Positions 35,143-44,966 are shown, counted from the first letter of the stretch. The stretch is DNA of 64,000 bases from Rhodococcus opacus (GCF_012396235.1 NZ_JAAXPA010000035.1:24585-88584); one strand, 5' to 3'. The notes: generated by a model not told the origin, from the letters alone. Numbers and translations: made by a program.

Positions 35143-35532
35143 GCGAACCTGCTGACCTTGACCGCTCCCGAGTTGACGGTCCTCGTCGGCGGCCTGCGGG
35201 TGCTGGGCGCGAACTACAACACCAGGTCGGAGGAGGGTGTTTTCACCTCGAAGCCGGGAACGCTGACCAACGACTTCTTCGCGAACCTGATCGACCTGGG
35301 AACGACATGGGCGCCGAGGTCCACGGACTCGCAGATCTACGAGGGCCGCGACCGCGTCACCGGTGAGGTGAAGTGGACCGGAACCCGCGTCGACCTCGGG
35401 TTCGGGTCGAACTCCGAACTGCGCGCTCTCGCAGAGGTGTACGCCTCCGACGACGCACAGCAGAAGTTCGTGCGAGACTTCGTCTCCGCCTGGGACAAGG
35501 TGATGAACCTCGACCGATTCGAAATCGCCTGA
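35143..35532 (+). pseudogene. katG: C-terminal fragment of catalase-peroxidase
   Basis: Directly after the TAG, the same frame reads ANLLTLTAPELTVLVGGLRV and ends with FVSAWDKVMNLDRFEIA, the closing 129 residues of KatG. The catalytic N-terminal domain is absent, so the fragment cannot be active. A strong hairpin follows the stop, as expected after a real katG gene. The joint with the MFS fragment shows a deletion or fusion event. Confidence 0.88.
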
Positions 35533-35578
35533 CGCAGACCCAGCTGGGTGACCGGCAATCTGGATCGCCCCGTAGACG

Positions 35579-35616
35579 GCGGGCATCCCGCGAGGATCGG
35601 CTCGCGGGATGCCCGC
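35579..35616 (+). terminator. Perfect 16-base-pair hairpin after the katG fragment
   Basis: Arms 35579-35594 and 35601-35616 pair without mismatch around a six-base loop, 46 bases past the katG stop. The stem is GC-rich and is followed by CTCTCCC rather than a T run. It is probably the original katG terminator. Confidence 0.75.
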
Positions 35617-35738
35617 TCTCCCGATCTCCCACAGACTACTTCGAGGTCACAAGATAGGCTGTGGGAGCAAAGGATCAGAGTTGTGACCGACTCCGCGGTA
35701 GCCATCGCCCGGGTCCGTCGAGCAGAAGGTGCGAAAGA

Positions 35739-36044
35739 ATGGCCACGAACAACGGCAACCGCCTGGTGATCGGCCCCACTCTGGCTATCGGCACTCGGGT
35801 GCTTGTCCGCAGAAACGCCGAGGCCGACGTTACCGGCGAGGTCGTCGAGGACTATGCGGCACTGACCGAGCCGGGGGGCCGCGGGCACGAATGGGCGCCG
35901 GCACACCGATGGGCAATCGCCCTCGACGATGGTCGACTAATCTTCGCCGACACCACGGACCTGACCATCGATCCCAGCACGGACCGCTCCGCTCCAAAGC
36001 CGGGGACAGCAGAAGAAAGGCCCGGCAGGCACAGGGGAGATTGA
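35739..36044 (+). CDS. Small hypothetical protein, 101 aa
   Basis: The ATG at 35739 follows GCGAAAGA, a weak ribosome site. The protein reads LAIGTRVLVRRNAEADVTGEV, then a WAIALDDGRLIFADTTDL strand, giving a small beta-barrel-like pattern, with a polar proline-rich tail. I do not recognise the family. It lies between the katG fragment and an IS481-type element and is one of the few intact-looking frames here. Confidence 0.55.
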   Translation: MATNNGNRLVIGPTLAIGTRVLVRRNAEADVTGEVVEDYAALTEPGGRGHEWAPAHRWAIALDDGRLIFADTTDLTIDPSTDRSAPKPGTAEERPGRHRGD

Positions 36045-36113
36045 TCGGGCGGAAATCGGTCGCCCACTCATGATGCTGATCCGTCCACGACACGACCATG
36101 GTCATGGTGCCGA

Positions 36114-37106
36114 CTAGATGTACTGACCTGAGAGGTTGGGTATGCGGGTGGCGGGTGGTTGGCCGCCGAGTGCGGTGTGGCCGCGGTGGTGATTGTAGGT
36201 GTGCAGCCACCGCGGGAACTCGTCACAGCGTTCGAGGTCGCTGGTGTAGAGGCGGGCGTAGGCCCATTCGTCGGCCAGGGTGCGGTGGAAGCGTTCGACT
36301 TTGCCGTTGGTTTGGGGTCGGTAGGGGCGGGTTCGGCGATGCTTGATCTCGCCTAGTGCGTCTCGGAACGCGTGTGATCGGTAGCAGGAACCGTTGTCGG
36401 TCAACACCTTTTTCAACAGTGATGCCGTGCTCGGTGAACCATGCGTTGGCGCGTAGCCAGAACGCGGCGGCGGTGGCTTTGCGTTCGTCGCCCCAACAGT
36501 TCGGAGTAGGCCAACCGTGAGTGTGCGTCGATCACGGTGTGCAGGAAGTGGTAGCCGCGGACCGGACGGTAGTACTTGTCGAGCTCGCCGCTGCTTTTGT
36601 CGGCTCGGGCATTGCGGCTGCCTGCGGAGCGACCGACCTTCCGCCATCCCCGCCGCCGCGGGGATCTTGCCCAGTTTCTTGACATCGACATGAACGAGAT
36701 CGCCGCAGTGCGGTGAGTGCATGCGACGGATCACCCGTCCGGTCGGGCGGTCGAGCCACCGCAGTCGAGCCAACCCGTAGCGGCTCAGGACCTTGTGCAC
36801 TGTCGATACATTCAAACCCAGCAGATACGCGATTCGGGCCGGACCCCAGCGGCGGATGACGCGGACTTTGATGATGCGCCGCTCGGTGCGCGTCGGGGTC
36901 TGGTTCGGGCTGCGATGTGGCCGTGAGCTGCGATCGGCCATCCCGGCCGGCCCCTCGGCGCGGTAACGAGAGCTCCAGCGTGCTGCGGTGGTGACCGCGA
37001 CCTGGAACCGTTCAGCAGCCCGCCGCAGCGGCCACCCATCATCAATGACACATTGAGCAAGGCGCAGACGACCCGTTTCGGACAACGGGGCATTACGGTG
37101 GACCAC
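36114..37106 (-). pseudogene. IS481-family transposase with several frameshifts
   Basis: GTG 37106 follows AGGAGGTCTTC and starts VVHRNAPLSETGRLRLAQ, a typical IS481 N terminus with helix-turn-helix WPLRRAAERFQVAVTTAARW. The DDE residues are visible in HVDVKKLG, VLTDNGSCYRS and NGKVERFHRTLADEW. The frame is open end to end, but the middle is translated out of frame. The proper sequence SGELDKYYRPVRGYHFLHTV is in another frame, and shifts lie near 36650, 36490 and 36412, the last in a run of five T. The transposase is therefore inactive. Confidence 0.85.
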
Positions 37107-37134
37107 GAAGACCTCCTGAGTGAGTGATGCGTTC
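36118..37134 (-). mobile_element. IS481-like insertion sequence
   Basis: About 1.0 kb around the transposase. CTAG stands immediately outside both proposed ends (36114-36117 and 37135-37138), which could be a four-base target duplication. The ends show only loose similarity (left CTGACCTGAGAGG, right read inward CTCACTCAGGAGG), so the exact borders may differ by a few bases. The element lies between the MFS/katG fusion and a decayed aldolase-type gene. Confidence 0.6.
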
Positions 37135-37659
37135 CTAGACAGCTCGCACTTCACTCGGAGGTCTACTCTGTGTCACCTCGGCACGCCGTCACCAACGTCC
37201 GTGGTCAGTACAACTAGTTCGCCAGGACCACACTGGTTCTGCAAGCCCCTCGCCGGCACACGGAACCCGCGAGGGTCTTGTGTCGCTCACCGCCCAGTCA
37301 GCGTCCGCTCGGCAGATTTGCGAAGTCCGCTTCGGCCCCTTGTTACGTAGGTCACGCAAGTCTGCGCGAACGGCAGGGAAGCGCGCTGGAGGCGCCGGAG
37401 AGTCGCGGCGTCGCCACGAGTCGAACGGATCGCACGGGAACATTCTCGCCGTTTGTTCGCATCTCACAGACGTGAACGTGACCTTGCGCTCTACTGCGAC
37501 CCACGGCGACCCCGTCACCGTCGCCACCCCACACGGCACCGTCCTGGGCACTGAGCGAGCACATCTGAACCCCGTCCGGGAGGCGCTGCGCGCCGACGAC
37601 GCAGCGCTACGCCGCCGGTTTGCTGTCGATCCGGAAGGAGGCCGGCCTCCCCAAAGATC

Positions 37660-37911
37660 TCAGCGCTCCGTGTGGTCATGCGATCGGGTGGATGGACGGC
37701 AAAAACCGTGCTCTCGGAGAGCGCGCTGACCAGGAAAGATGACACGTCTCGGTGTGAGCGTCCGGTGCCGAAGCTGTTGACGCGCACGTAGACGGGTTGG
37801 TGTCGAAGATCGGTCGGCGATGGTGTCGAGGGCGATCGCCCGGGCGGCTCCGGACCGGTCGTCCTCTTCTTCGCCAACTATCCCTCCAATCGCCGCCTCC
37901 GTGGTGTGCAT
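37660..37911 (-). pseudogene. Possible CitE/HpcH-type lyase remnant
   Basis: Minus-strand pieces read EEEDDRSGAARAIALDTIAD in one frame and RHQPVYVRVNSFGTGRSHRD in another, with a shift near 37800. These resemble the middle of citrate-lyase-beta/HpcH aldolases, where an acidic DAV region is followed by VxVRVN. No complete domain remains. The rest of 37143-38050 holds no gene I can support. The assignment is tentative. Confidence 0.35.
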
Positions 37912-38050
37912 CTCCTAACTGCTTCGGAGCTACTGCAAGGCTTCCCAGGCCGCCCCGGCCGTCGACGACGACGGATGAGACACTCAACACCCGATAGTCG
38001 TCCCATGGCCGGGGCTTCGAGACCTGCATGACCTGCATCCGAAACTCTGC

Positions 38051-38878
38051 TCAGCTGTGACGAGCCCGCTCTTCGTAGGCCTGCCTGGCAGTGATGTCGA
38101 CGTCTTCCAGAAACACTCTGTCCGTGTGGAGCGCACGGGTGAGCGCTTCGCTGATCCGACGAGGGAAGAACTTCTGACTCGCGGCGAGGGCACCGACGAG
38201 CTTGGTCACCCGCACCTTCGGTTTGGGGCATTCGATCAATGCCACGATGGCACGCGCAATGTCCTCCGGCTCGGCGTTCTCGAGTCCAGGGAGCCCCTTG
38301 GTGCCGGCAGTCAGCTCGGTGTTGACGAAAGACGGGAGCACCGCGGAAAACTCGATTCCCGTTCCGCGGTGCTCCACCCGGGCCGCGTCCGTGAAGCCGA
38401 CGACGGCATATTTGCTGGCGCAGTAGGTGGCCAGCCCTGGTGTGTAGATTTCGCCTGCGAGTGAGGCGATGTTGACCACGTGCCCACGGCCGCGCGGCAG
38501 CATTCGCCGAACAGCCAGTTTGGAACCGGTGATCACCCCGAGGACATTGATATCGAGGATCCGGCGGGTGACCGCATCGGGCTCGTCCGCGATTCGGCCG
38601 GCGGGCATGATGCCGGCGTTGTTTACGAGCACGTCGATAGGTCCGAGCGTTGCTTCCACGTCGTCGAGGAAGGCCCCGAACGATTCGGGGTCCGTCACGT
38701 CGAGCTTCCGGTAGCTGACCAGGCCGAGTTCGGTCGCGGACTCCTTCAGCTTGACCTCGTCGATGTCCCCGATCGCCACCTTCGCGCCGAGCCTGGTCAG
38801 GGCCGTGGCGGTCGCGAACCCGATTCCGCGGGCACCGCCGGTGATCGCGATGACGCGACCGTGCAGAGATTGTGTCAT
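38051..38878 (-). CDS. Short-chain dehydrogenase/reductase
   Basis: This 275-residue classical SDR has the cofactor motif GGARGIG (14-20), an acidic DID after strand 2 favouring NAD, NNAG near 88, and the active site Ser with YCASK. The C terminus past 200 (KPKVRVTKLVGALAASQKFF) resembles the SDR group often annotated as SDR family oxidoreductases in actinobacterial catabolic clusters. Its start overlaps the aldehyde dehydrogenase stop by four bases, so the two form an operon, probably oxidising an alcohol to aldehyde to acid. Confidence 0.92.
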   Translation of the reverse strand: MTQSLHGRVIAITGGARGIGFATATALTRLGAKVAIGDIDEVKLKESATELGLVSYRKLDVTDPESFGAFLDDVEATLGPIDVLVNNAGIMPAGRIADEPDAVTRRILDINVLGVITGSKLAVRRMLPRGRGHVVNIASLAGEIYTPGLATYCASKYAVVGFTDAARVEHRGTGIEFSAVLPSFVNTELTAGTKGLPGLENAEPEDIARAIVALIECPKPKVRVTKLVGALAASQKFFPRRISEALTRALHTDRVFLEDVDITARQAYEERARHS

Positions 38879-40455
38879 TTTCCTTCTGTCCTTCTGTCGT
38901 CGTTACAGGGATTCGAGCGGCTTGTCACGGACAGGCGGCGGCGCGGGTCGCGCGCGACGAGGGCGCGCAGCACCCGGCCGACGAAACGACCGCGGCCGGG
39001 TGCGTACGGATACCAGAGCAACTCCCGCTTCATTGCGGGTCCGCGCGGCACCGTGATCGCCTGCTGCCGGGTGTACTTCCGAACTCCATATTCACCACCG
39101 AATCGCGCGCCGAGACCAGACTGCTTCCATCCCCCGTGCGGTAACCCCAGCGCGAACAGGTTGGAGAAGGCGTCGTTGATGTTCACCGCGCCGGCTTCGA
39201 GCCGGCGCGCGATCGCCTCGCCGCGGGCCCGATCTCCGCACCACACCGTCGCGGACAGGCCGTACTCGGAATCGTTGGCCAGGCGCGCGGCTTCGTCGGC
39301 GTCGGCGACCTTCACCACCGGGATCGTGGGCCCGAACGTCTCCTCCCGGATACAGGCCATCGAATGGTTCACGTCGACGAGGACCGTCGGCTCGAAGAAG
39401 GTGCCAGCGCTCCCGGCCTTGCCGCCGGTCAGCGCCGTGGCGCCGCCGTCCACAGCGTCGGCGACGTGTCGGGCAACGAGGTCACGCTGGGCATGTGTAG
39501 CCATCGCACCGACATCGATCCGGTACCCGTCGCCGTCGTCACCCTGTCGGAGCGAGCCGACGAGTGCCACCAGTCGCGCGACGAATTCGTCGTACACGGG
39601 CGCCTCGACGTAAACGCGTTCGATCGACACGCACACCTGTCCGGCGTTGAACATTCCGCCCCAAGCGATTCCGGCTGCCGCGCGGTCCAGGTCCGCATCC
39701 GCCAGCACGATGGCCGGATCTTTGCCGCCGAGTTCGAGACTGCATGGCACCAGCCGCTCTGCGGCCCGCACGGCGATCGCTCGACCGGTCGGGGTGGAGC
39801 CGGTGAACTGCACGAAGTCCACCGAATCCACTACCGCTGCACCTGTGTCGCCGCGGCCGGTGAGTACCGAGAAGACCAGGGGTGCACCGATTTCCGACCA
39901 TCCCCGAGCTAGTTCGACGGCTGACAACGGCGTTACCTCAGACGGCTTGAGCAGCACCGCCGCACCAGCGAGCAGCGCCGGTATGATGTCCATCGCCGGC
40001 ATCGCGAGCGGGAAGTTCCACGGGGTGATCACACCGACCACCGGGTAGGGGCGGACGGTCTTGATCAGTCGCTTTGTCATCGACAGCGGCCCGTGCGGTT
40101 TCACCCGCTCGTCGGCGAGAAACTTGCCGGCGTTGTCCGCGAAGTAGTTGATCAGGTCGCACGCGAGCGCAGGCTCGATGGCTGCTTCGGCGCGTGGCTT
40201 CCCGGTCTCGGACCGCAGCACGTCGATGAGGTGGCGCTCATTGTCGAGAAGCCAGTCCCGCAGCTTCCGCAGCCACGTGGCCCTTCCATTCGGCCCCAGC
40301 GCTTCCCACTCGGGTTGGTGGGCGCGCAGTCGACGGACGGTATCGGTCACTGCCTCGGAACTCTCGTCCGGTACACGCGCGACGAGGCGGCCGTCGGCGG
40401 GGCAGTGCACGTCGATGTCGTCGCACCTCGTGTGCGCCTTGCTTCCGGATCTCAT
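38875..40455 (-). CDS. Aldehyde dehydrogenase (succinic semialdehyde dehydrogenase-like)
   Basis: This 526-residue NAD(P)-dependent dehydrogenase has Asn147 (TPWNFPL), the general base Glu241 (LELGGKDPAI) and the nucleophile Cys275 (NAGQVCVSIERV). GQVCVSIERVYV is typical of the actinobacterial GabD2-like group. The ATG at 40455 has AGGAGG ten bases upstream; a longer GTG start at 40485 is possible. The C-terminal extension past KYTRQQAITVPRGP is also seen in that group. It is divergent from a PucR-type regulator, which probably controls it and the SDR. Confidence 0.92.
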   Translation of the reverse strand: MRSGSKAHTRCDDIDVHCPADGRLVARVPDESSEAVTDTVRRLRAHQPEWEALGPNGRATWLRKLRDWLLDNERHLIDVLRSETGKPRAEAAIEPALACDLINYFADNAGKFLADERVKPHGPLSMTKRLIKTVRPYPVVGVITPWNFPLAMPAMDIIPALLAGAAVLLKPSEVTPLSAVELARGWSEIGAPLVFSVLTGRGDTGAAVVDSVDFVQFTGSTPTGRAIAVRAAERLVPCSLELGGKDPAIVLADADLDRAAAGIAWGGMFNAGQVCVSIERVYVEAPVYDEFVARLVALVGSLRQGDDGDGYRIDVGAMATHAQRDLVARHVADAVDGGATALTGGKAGSAGTFFEPTVLVDVNHSMACIREETFGPTIPVVKVADADEAARLANDSEYGLSATVWCGDRARGEAIARRLEAGAVNINDAFSNLFALGLPHGGWKQSGLGARFGGEYGVRKYTRQQAITVPRGPAMKRELLWYPYAPGRGRFVGRVLRALVARDPRRRLSVTSRSNPCNDDRRTEGK

Positions 40456-40588
40456 GTGAACCCCGCCTCCTATGATGCACGACACTTCCTATTAGAATTG
40501 CACAACCAATCCGCACGTTTCTTAGCGAAATCAGCCAATTGGGCCCTCGTCATTTGTGCTCTGGGTCCAATTAGAAGGAGGTATCGAC

Positions 40589-41833
40589 GTGTCCGCTGAC
40601 GACATGGTGCTTGCCTGGCTCCGGGAGTTCGCTGCGGAGGCGCTGGTGCCCGGCACCCTGGATGGTCTCGTCGCGAGGTTCGACGCCGTGATAGTGGCCG
40701 AGGTTCCCGAGGTTTCCGCGGACCGAGAGTTGCGACGGGACCTCGATGCCAGCACCCGTGACCAAGGGCGCGCACTGCTGGTCTGGCTCACCGGAGACTC
40801 CGCAGAGGTGGACCTCCCACCCGCGGCACATGGTCTCGCGCGCACAATCGCCCGACGGGGCCTACATCTGAGGGTATTGATGCAGATCTACCGAGTCGGC
40901 CAGAAAGCTCTGCTGAGATTCGCCGCGGAAACAGCAAGTGAGCGCATCACCGACCCGGTACTGGAACCGAAAGTCCTGATTCGGCTACTGGAGCGGGCGA
41001 ATCACTGGCTCAACGTCTCATTGGAGGTACTCGCGGATACCTACAGCGAGGAACGAGAGCGGGGATTGAGCGGCGCGTTCGCCCGGCAGGCAGAAACGGT
41101 GCAGGCGATCATCCGAGGCGAGATCGCCGATACCGTGGCAGCCTCGAATCGTTTGAATTACCCCTTGCTCGGGCATAACACCGCACTTGTGCTGTGGCTC
41201 GAGGACACACAGTCGAATCAGGCCGAGGACGGGATCGGCGTTCTGGACTCCGCCGCCCGTGCGGTTGCGGCCACGATCGGGGCTCGGCAAATGCTTACTG
41301 TGCCGTCCGGATCGCGAGGGCTCTGGGCATGGCTGGCGGCGGAAGTCGAGCCGGATCTCACCGCATTGGACATCGGTCCGGATATCCCGGACGGGATCCG
41401 GATCGCGATTGGTAACCCGGGCAAGGGAATTCGGGGATTTCGGCAGAGTCACACCGAAGCTATTGCTGCTCAACATATCTCGGAATCTCGACCGGCCGAG
41501 ACTCGCCTCATTTGCTATGCGGACGTCGAAATTGTCCACCTGCTCGACGGCCATCCCGACGCGGCGAGGGCGCTGGTTTCCCGTGAACTGCGCGGCCTAG
41601 ACGGTACCGATGCAGCCTCCGCAATGCTGCGCCGCACGCTGCGCGGCTATCTGACCGTGAACCGCAGTCCGGACGCGGCCGCTCGGGCGCTCGGCGTGCA
41701 TAAGAACACCGTGCGTTACCGCATCCAGCGCGCCGAGGAGTTGCTCGGCCGCCCCGTCGGACCGAACAGGCTGAAGCTGGAACTCGCGCTCGAATACGCC
41801 GACACCTACGGTCCGGTCGTTCTGAAGGAGTGA
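40589..41833 (+). CDS. PucR/CdaR-family transcriptional regulator
   Basis: This 414-residue regulator starts with GTG at 40589 after AGAAGGAGG. It has a long N-terminal helical region, a central GGDEF-like PucR domain around RIAIGNPGKGIRGFRQSHTE, and the C-terminal HTH SPDAAARALGVHKNTVRYRI followed by EELLGRPV. Such proteins activate adjacent catabolic genes. It is divergent from the aldehyde dehydrogenase/SDR pair, with 133 bases between the starts. ATTAGAA occurs twice in that gap (near 40491 and 40569) and could be a binding repeat. Confidence 0.92.
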   Translation: MSADDMVLAWLREFAAEALVPGTLDGLVARFDAVIVAEVPEVSADRELRRDLDASTRDQGRALLVWLTGDSAEVDLPPAAHGLARTIARRGLHLRVLMQIYRVGQKALLRFAAETASERITDPVLEPKVLIRLLERANHWLNVSLEVLADTYSEERERGLSGAFARQAETVQAIIRGEIADTVAASNRLNYPLLGHNTALVLWLEDTQSNQAEDGIGVLDSAARAVAATIGARQMLTVPSGSRGLWAWLAAEVEPDLTALDIGPDIPDGIRIAIGNPGKGIRGFRQSHTEAIAAQHISESRPAETRLICYADVEIVHLLDGHPDAARALVSRELRGLDGTDAASAMLRRTLRGYLTVNRSPDAAARALGVHKNTVRYRIQRAEELLGRPVGPNRLKLELALEYADTYGPVVLKE

Positions 41834-42049
41834 AAAGGCACCTCCGTCGGCGAGTGCGCCCCAAGCGCTGGCCCTGCACACTGATCGATGCCGCATAGTG
41901 CAAGTGTTGGGTAGCCCCGTGTACAGCATTTCGTCGCAGCGTCAGGACCTTGACCTTCCTGTGCATCGAGGGCGTCTGCCTCGATAGGTAAAGCCGGATT
42001 GCGCAATCTGTGTCCCGTCGCCAACATTACGAGCCCAAGCGCCGCGCCC

Positions 42050-42670
42050 TCATCGGTGTGCGGTGGAGGTGAATTGATATGTTGCCGCATCGACGATCTC
42101 GCCGGGCGTGATGGAGATCTCGTCGTTCAACCATGCGGTGACCAGCTCGGCCAAGCCGCCCACAAACAGCAGTCCGTTGATTTCACCTTGATGTGGTGGC
42201 CACGCTCGGTCTCCGTACATGCGCGTGGCTTCGTCCGCCACCATCTGAGCGAAGCCCCGCAGTGCTGCGCGTCGGTGGGTGCGCAGAGGTTCGGACGCGG
42301 CGGATTCGATCATCGCAACACGTCCCTTGCGTGGATCTTCGGTGAGGATGGTGACGAACGACGCGATGGCATTTCGTACGCGTTGTTCGATCGTCCCAGT
42401 GCTCGCTCGAAGCGCATCCAGTCCGGCCTGACGGACCTCGTCGGCGATGCCGTCCAGGATCTTCTGTAGGAGTTCGTCTCTGCTGGTGAAACTTTCGTAG
42501 AAGTATCGCTCCGTCAACTTGGCGTGCGCGCAGATGGCGGTCATGGTGGCGCCGCCCTTGCCTGTGGCTGCAAACACGTCCAATCCCGCCTCGAGCAGAC
42601 TCTCGCGGCGCAGTGCTGCACGTTGGTCGCCGCTCAGGCCAGCGTATCGACGGGGCGTAGGGGGAGTCAT
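42050..42670 (-). CDS. TetR-family regulator next to the P450 gene
   Basis: This 206-residue protein has an N-terminal helix-turn-helix (RRESLLEAGLDVFAATGKGG, then TERYFYESFTSRDELL). The C-terminal ligand domain is about 150 residues. It is divergent from a cytochrome P450 gene, with 91 bases between the chosen starts and a perfect 12-base-arm palindrome in the gap. This arrangement predicts repression of the P450 gene until a substrate-like ligand binds. Confidence 0.92.
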   Translation of the reverse strand: MTPPTPRRYAGLSGDQRAALRRESLLEAGLDVFAATGKGGATMTAICAHAKLTERYFYESFTSRDELLQKILDGIADEVRQAGLDALRASTGTIEQRVRNAIASFVTILTEDPRKGRVAMIESAASEPLRTHRRAALRGFAQMVADEATRMYGDRAWPPHQGEINGLLFVGGLAELVTAWLNDEISITPGEIVDAATYQFTSTAHR

Positions 42671-42712
42671 GGATCGATATTGACAGACGTGATCTCGATG
42701 TCGCAGACTACG

Positions 42713-42742
42713 CTCATCTGACAGGACGCGCTGTCAGATGAG
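42713..42742. promoter_or_regulatory. Perfect palindromic operator between tetR and P450
   Basis: CTCATCTGACAG (42713-42724) and CTGTCAGATGAG (42731-42742) are exact complements with a six-base spacer. The site lies 20 bases before the P450 start and 43 bases before the TetR start. An upstream ATG at 42738 falls inside it, which favours 42762 as the real P450 start. Confidence 0.8.
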
Positions 42743-42761
42743 ACGGGAGTTGAGGTTCGTC

Positions 42762-44123
42762 ATGTCCAAGATCCTGGCCGTTCCACCCGCACAGTCGCAG
42801 TTGCAACCGGTCTCGGGGCGATCGGGGCTGCCCGGCGTCGGGCACGTACTCGAATACATCCGAGATCCACTCGCATTGATGCAAAAGAACTGGGACCGTT
42901 ACGGCGAGGTCTCCTGGTTCTCGATGGTCGGTCGGCGTTGGGTCGCAGTCCTCGGACCCGACGCATGCCAGGAAGTGCTGCAGAACAAAGATCGGGCATT
43001 CGTCAACGGTGACGGCTGGTCGGTGCTGATCGGCCCCTTCTTTCACGGTGGCCTCATGCTTCTCGATTCGGAAGAACATCTACGACACCGTCGAATCATG
43101 CAGCAAGCCTTCACCCGATCGCGCCTCGAGAATACCGTCGACGTTCTCAACCCGGCGATCGATTCGGCGCTCGACGCCTGGACTCCCGCCGACGGATTCC
43201 GCGCCTACACGGCGCTCAAGACGCTCACTCTCGATCTCGCCACCGACATTTTCATGGGTGGCGCGGAAGGGTCTACCGAGAGCGAGATTTCCTCGGTGAA
43301 AAAGGCTTTCGTCGATTGCGTGCAGGCGGCAACCTCAGTGGTCCGCTATCCGGTCCCGGGGACCAGGTGGAAGCGAGGACTAGACGGACGCCGAGTCCTG
43401 GAAGACTTCTTCCGGCAATACCTACCGGCGCGTCGATCACACGAAACGGACGACCTGTTCTCCGTGCTCTGTCACATCGAATCCGAAGCAGGACAACGCT
43501 TCAGCGACGAAGAGGTGGTCGATCACATGATCTTCCTCCTGATGGCCGCGCACGACACCTCCACGATCACCATCTCCACGATGATGCAGTACCTGGGTCA
43601 ACACCCGCAGTGGCAGGACAGATGCCGGGCGGAGTCGCTCGCGTTGGGGACCCCGGCGCCGAGTTATGCCGATCTCGACGGACTGGACAGCCTCGATCTG
43701 GTCATGAAGGAATGCCTCCGGATCGTCTCTCCGGTGCCGGTCATGGCGCGCCGAGCGGTTCACGACACCCAGGTGCAAGGGCACTTCGTGCCTGCGGGAA
43801 CCTACGCGGCGGTAGTGCCACATTTCACCCACCACATGTCGCAGTACTGGCCCGAACCCGAGCGTTTCGATCCCGAACGCTTCGCGGAACATCGACGTGA
43901 AGACAAGGTGCACCGATATGCCTGGGAGCCCTTCGGTGGTGGCGTGCACAAATGCCTCGGAATGCACTTCGCCGGCGCCGAGATCAAAGCAATCATGCAT
44001 CACCTCCTCCTGCGCTTCGACTGGCACGTCGACGCCGACTACGTCGCCCCACTCAACTTCACGTCCTTGCCGTTCCCCTCAGACGGACAACCTGTCGACC
44101 TGCGTTTGCTCGCTACTTCTTGA
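42762..44123 (+). CDS. Cytochrome P450
   Basis: This 453-residue soluble P450 has the I-helix oxygen-activation motif AAHDTST (262-268), the ExxR pair Glu317 and Arg320 (KECLR), and the heme-binding loop FGGGVHKCLG with Cys398. The start at 42762 has GAGG six bases upstream. The histidine between alanine and aspartate in the I helix is common in CYP51/CYP120-like and other bacterial families. No ferredoxin or reductase gene is nearby, so electrons must come from elsewhere. Regulation by the divergent TetR is likely. The substrate is unknown. Confidence 0.95.
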   Translation: MSKILAVPPAQSQLQPVSGRSGLPGVGHVLEYIRDPLALMQKNWDRYGEVSWFSMVGRRWVAVLGPDACQEVLQNKDRAFVNGDGWSVLIGPFFHGGLMLLDSEEHLRHRRIMQQAFTRSRLENTVDVLNPAIDSALDAWTPADGFRAYTALKTLTLDLATDIFMGGAEGSTESEISSVKKAFVDCVQAATSVVRYPVPGTRWKRGLDGRRVLEDFFRQYLPARRSHETDDLFSVLCHIESEAGQRFSDEEVVDHMIFLLMAAHDTSTITISTMMQYLGQHPQWQDRCRAESLALGTPAPSYADLDGLDSLDLVMKECLRIVSPVPVMARRAVHDTQVQGHFVPAGTYAAVVPHFTHHMSQYWPEPERFDPERFAEHRREDKVHRYAWEPFGGGVHKCLGMHFAGAEIKAIMHHLLLRFDWHVDADYVAPLNFTSLPFPSDGQPVDLRLLATS

Positions 44124-44177
44124 GGCAAACTGGGGTGGTCTGGCGGACCCTCTAGCTTTAGCTGGGAGTCCGAGCCC

Positions 44178-44545
44178 TTGTGTGGGCACGCCGCCACGTT
44201 CGCCGGCTACACCGGCACCGCCCCGATCGAGGCGTTCTCCGGCGACGTCGTGCGCCACCGTCTTTCCCGCGCCGGAGACCGGCAACCGAACTGCGCCCTG
44301 CACACCATGGCTATTACGCAGATCGGTCGAGACACACCCGGCCGCGCGTTATTGCCAAACGGAAACGCGCCGCCGGAAAGAGTCACAGGGAAGCGTTGCG
44401 CTGCTGGAAGAGGCGGCTCTCGGACGTCGCCTGTCGGCAGCTTCTCCGCGACTCGGCGACAGAGTTGGCGGCAGACCCGGGAGGACACTTGGGGGCGGCT
44501 CTATCGCCCTGCGCGGCAGGCTGACACCCCGCACACCGGACCAGT
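44178..44545 (+). mobile_element. IS110-family transposase remnant
   Basis: The plus strand reads FAGYTGTAPIEAFSGDVVRH, then LHTMAITQIGRDTPGR in one frame, and KRKRAAGKSHREALRCWKRR in another. This is the C-terminal Transposase_20 part of an IS110 element with at least one frameshift. The N-terminal catalytic part and the ends are absent. Confidence 0.75.
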
Positions 44546-44966
44546 CACTTCCCTGACCCACCAAATTCCACCCTACAACCGGAGCCACAGGTTCGGCTTT
44601 GACACAGAGAGCGGGACCACCTCATCGGGTAGTAGGACCGCCAGCGCCGATCCCCATGCCCTCGGCCCGATGTCCGATCAGTTGCCGGCGCGGTGTCCGG
44701 AACGTCTGGGCCGCTGCCGTTCCCGGGAGGCACCTGCCGATGACGGTGTGCCGCAACTGGGTGTGGCGGGCCTTCGGCGACCCGGCCGCCGCCAACTTCT
44801 CGCCCATCAAGTCGGGACCGCTACTCAAACACGAGGTGCTCTGGGAGACGGGAGCCGGCCTGGCAACCTCGATAGATCCTGCTCGTTGTGGTTCTCATAC
44901 TGAGCTCGCGGGCGGCTGGGCGGTCATTCTCCGGTGATACCGACCCAGCCTCGAGCGATGCAGGTG
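44546..44966. other. Non-coding stretch downstream of the IS110 remnant
   Basis: About 420 bases. A fragment reads VCRNWVWRAFGDPAAANFSP on the plus strand but matches nothing I recognise and has no start or domain context. It is probably another remnant. Confidence 0.35.

Noticed and set aside
44178..44903. 241-residue open frame on the plus strand
   Set aside because: Its first third is in-frame IS110 transposase, but the rest is out of frame or random; it is not one gene.
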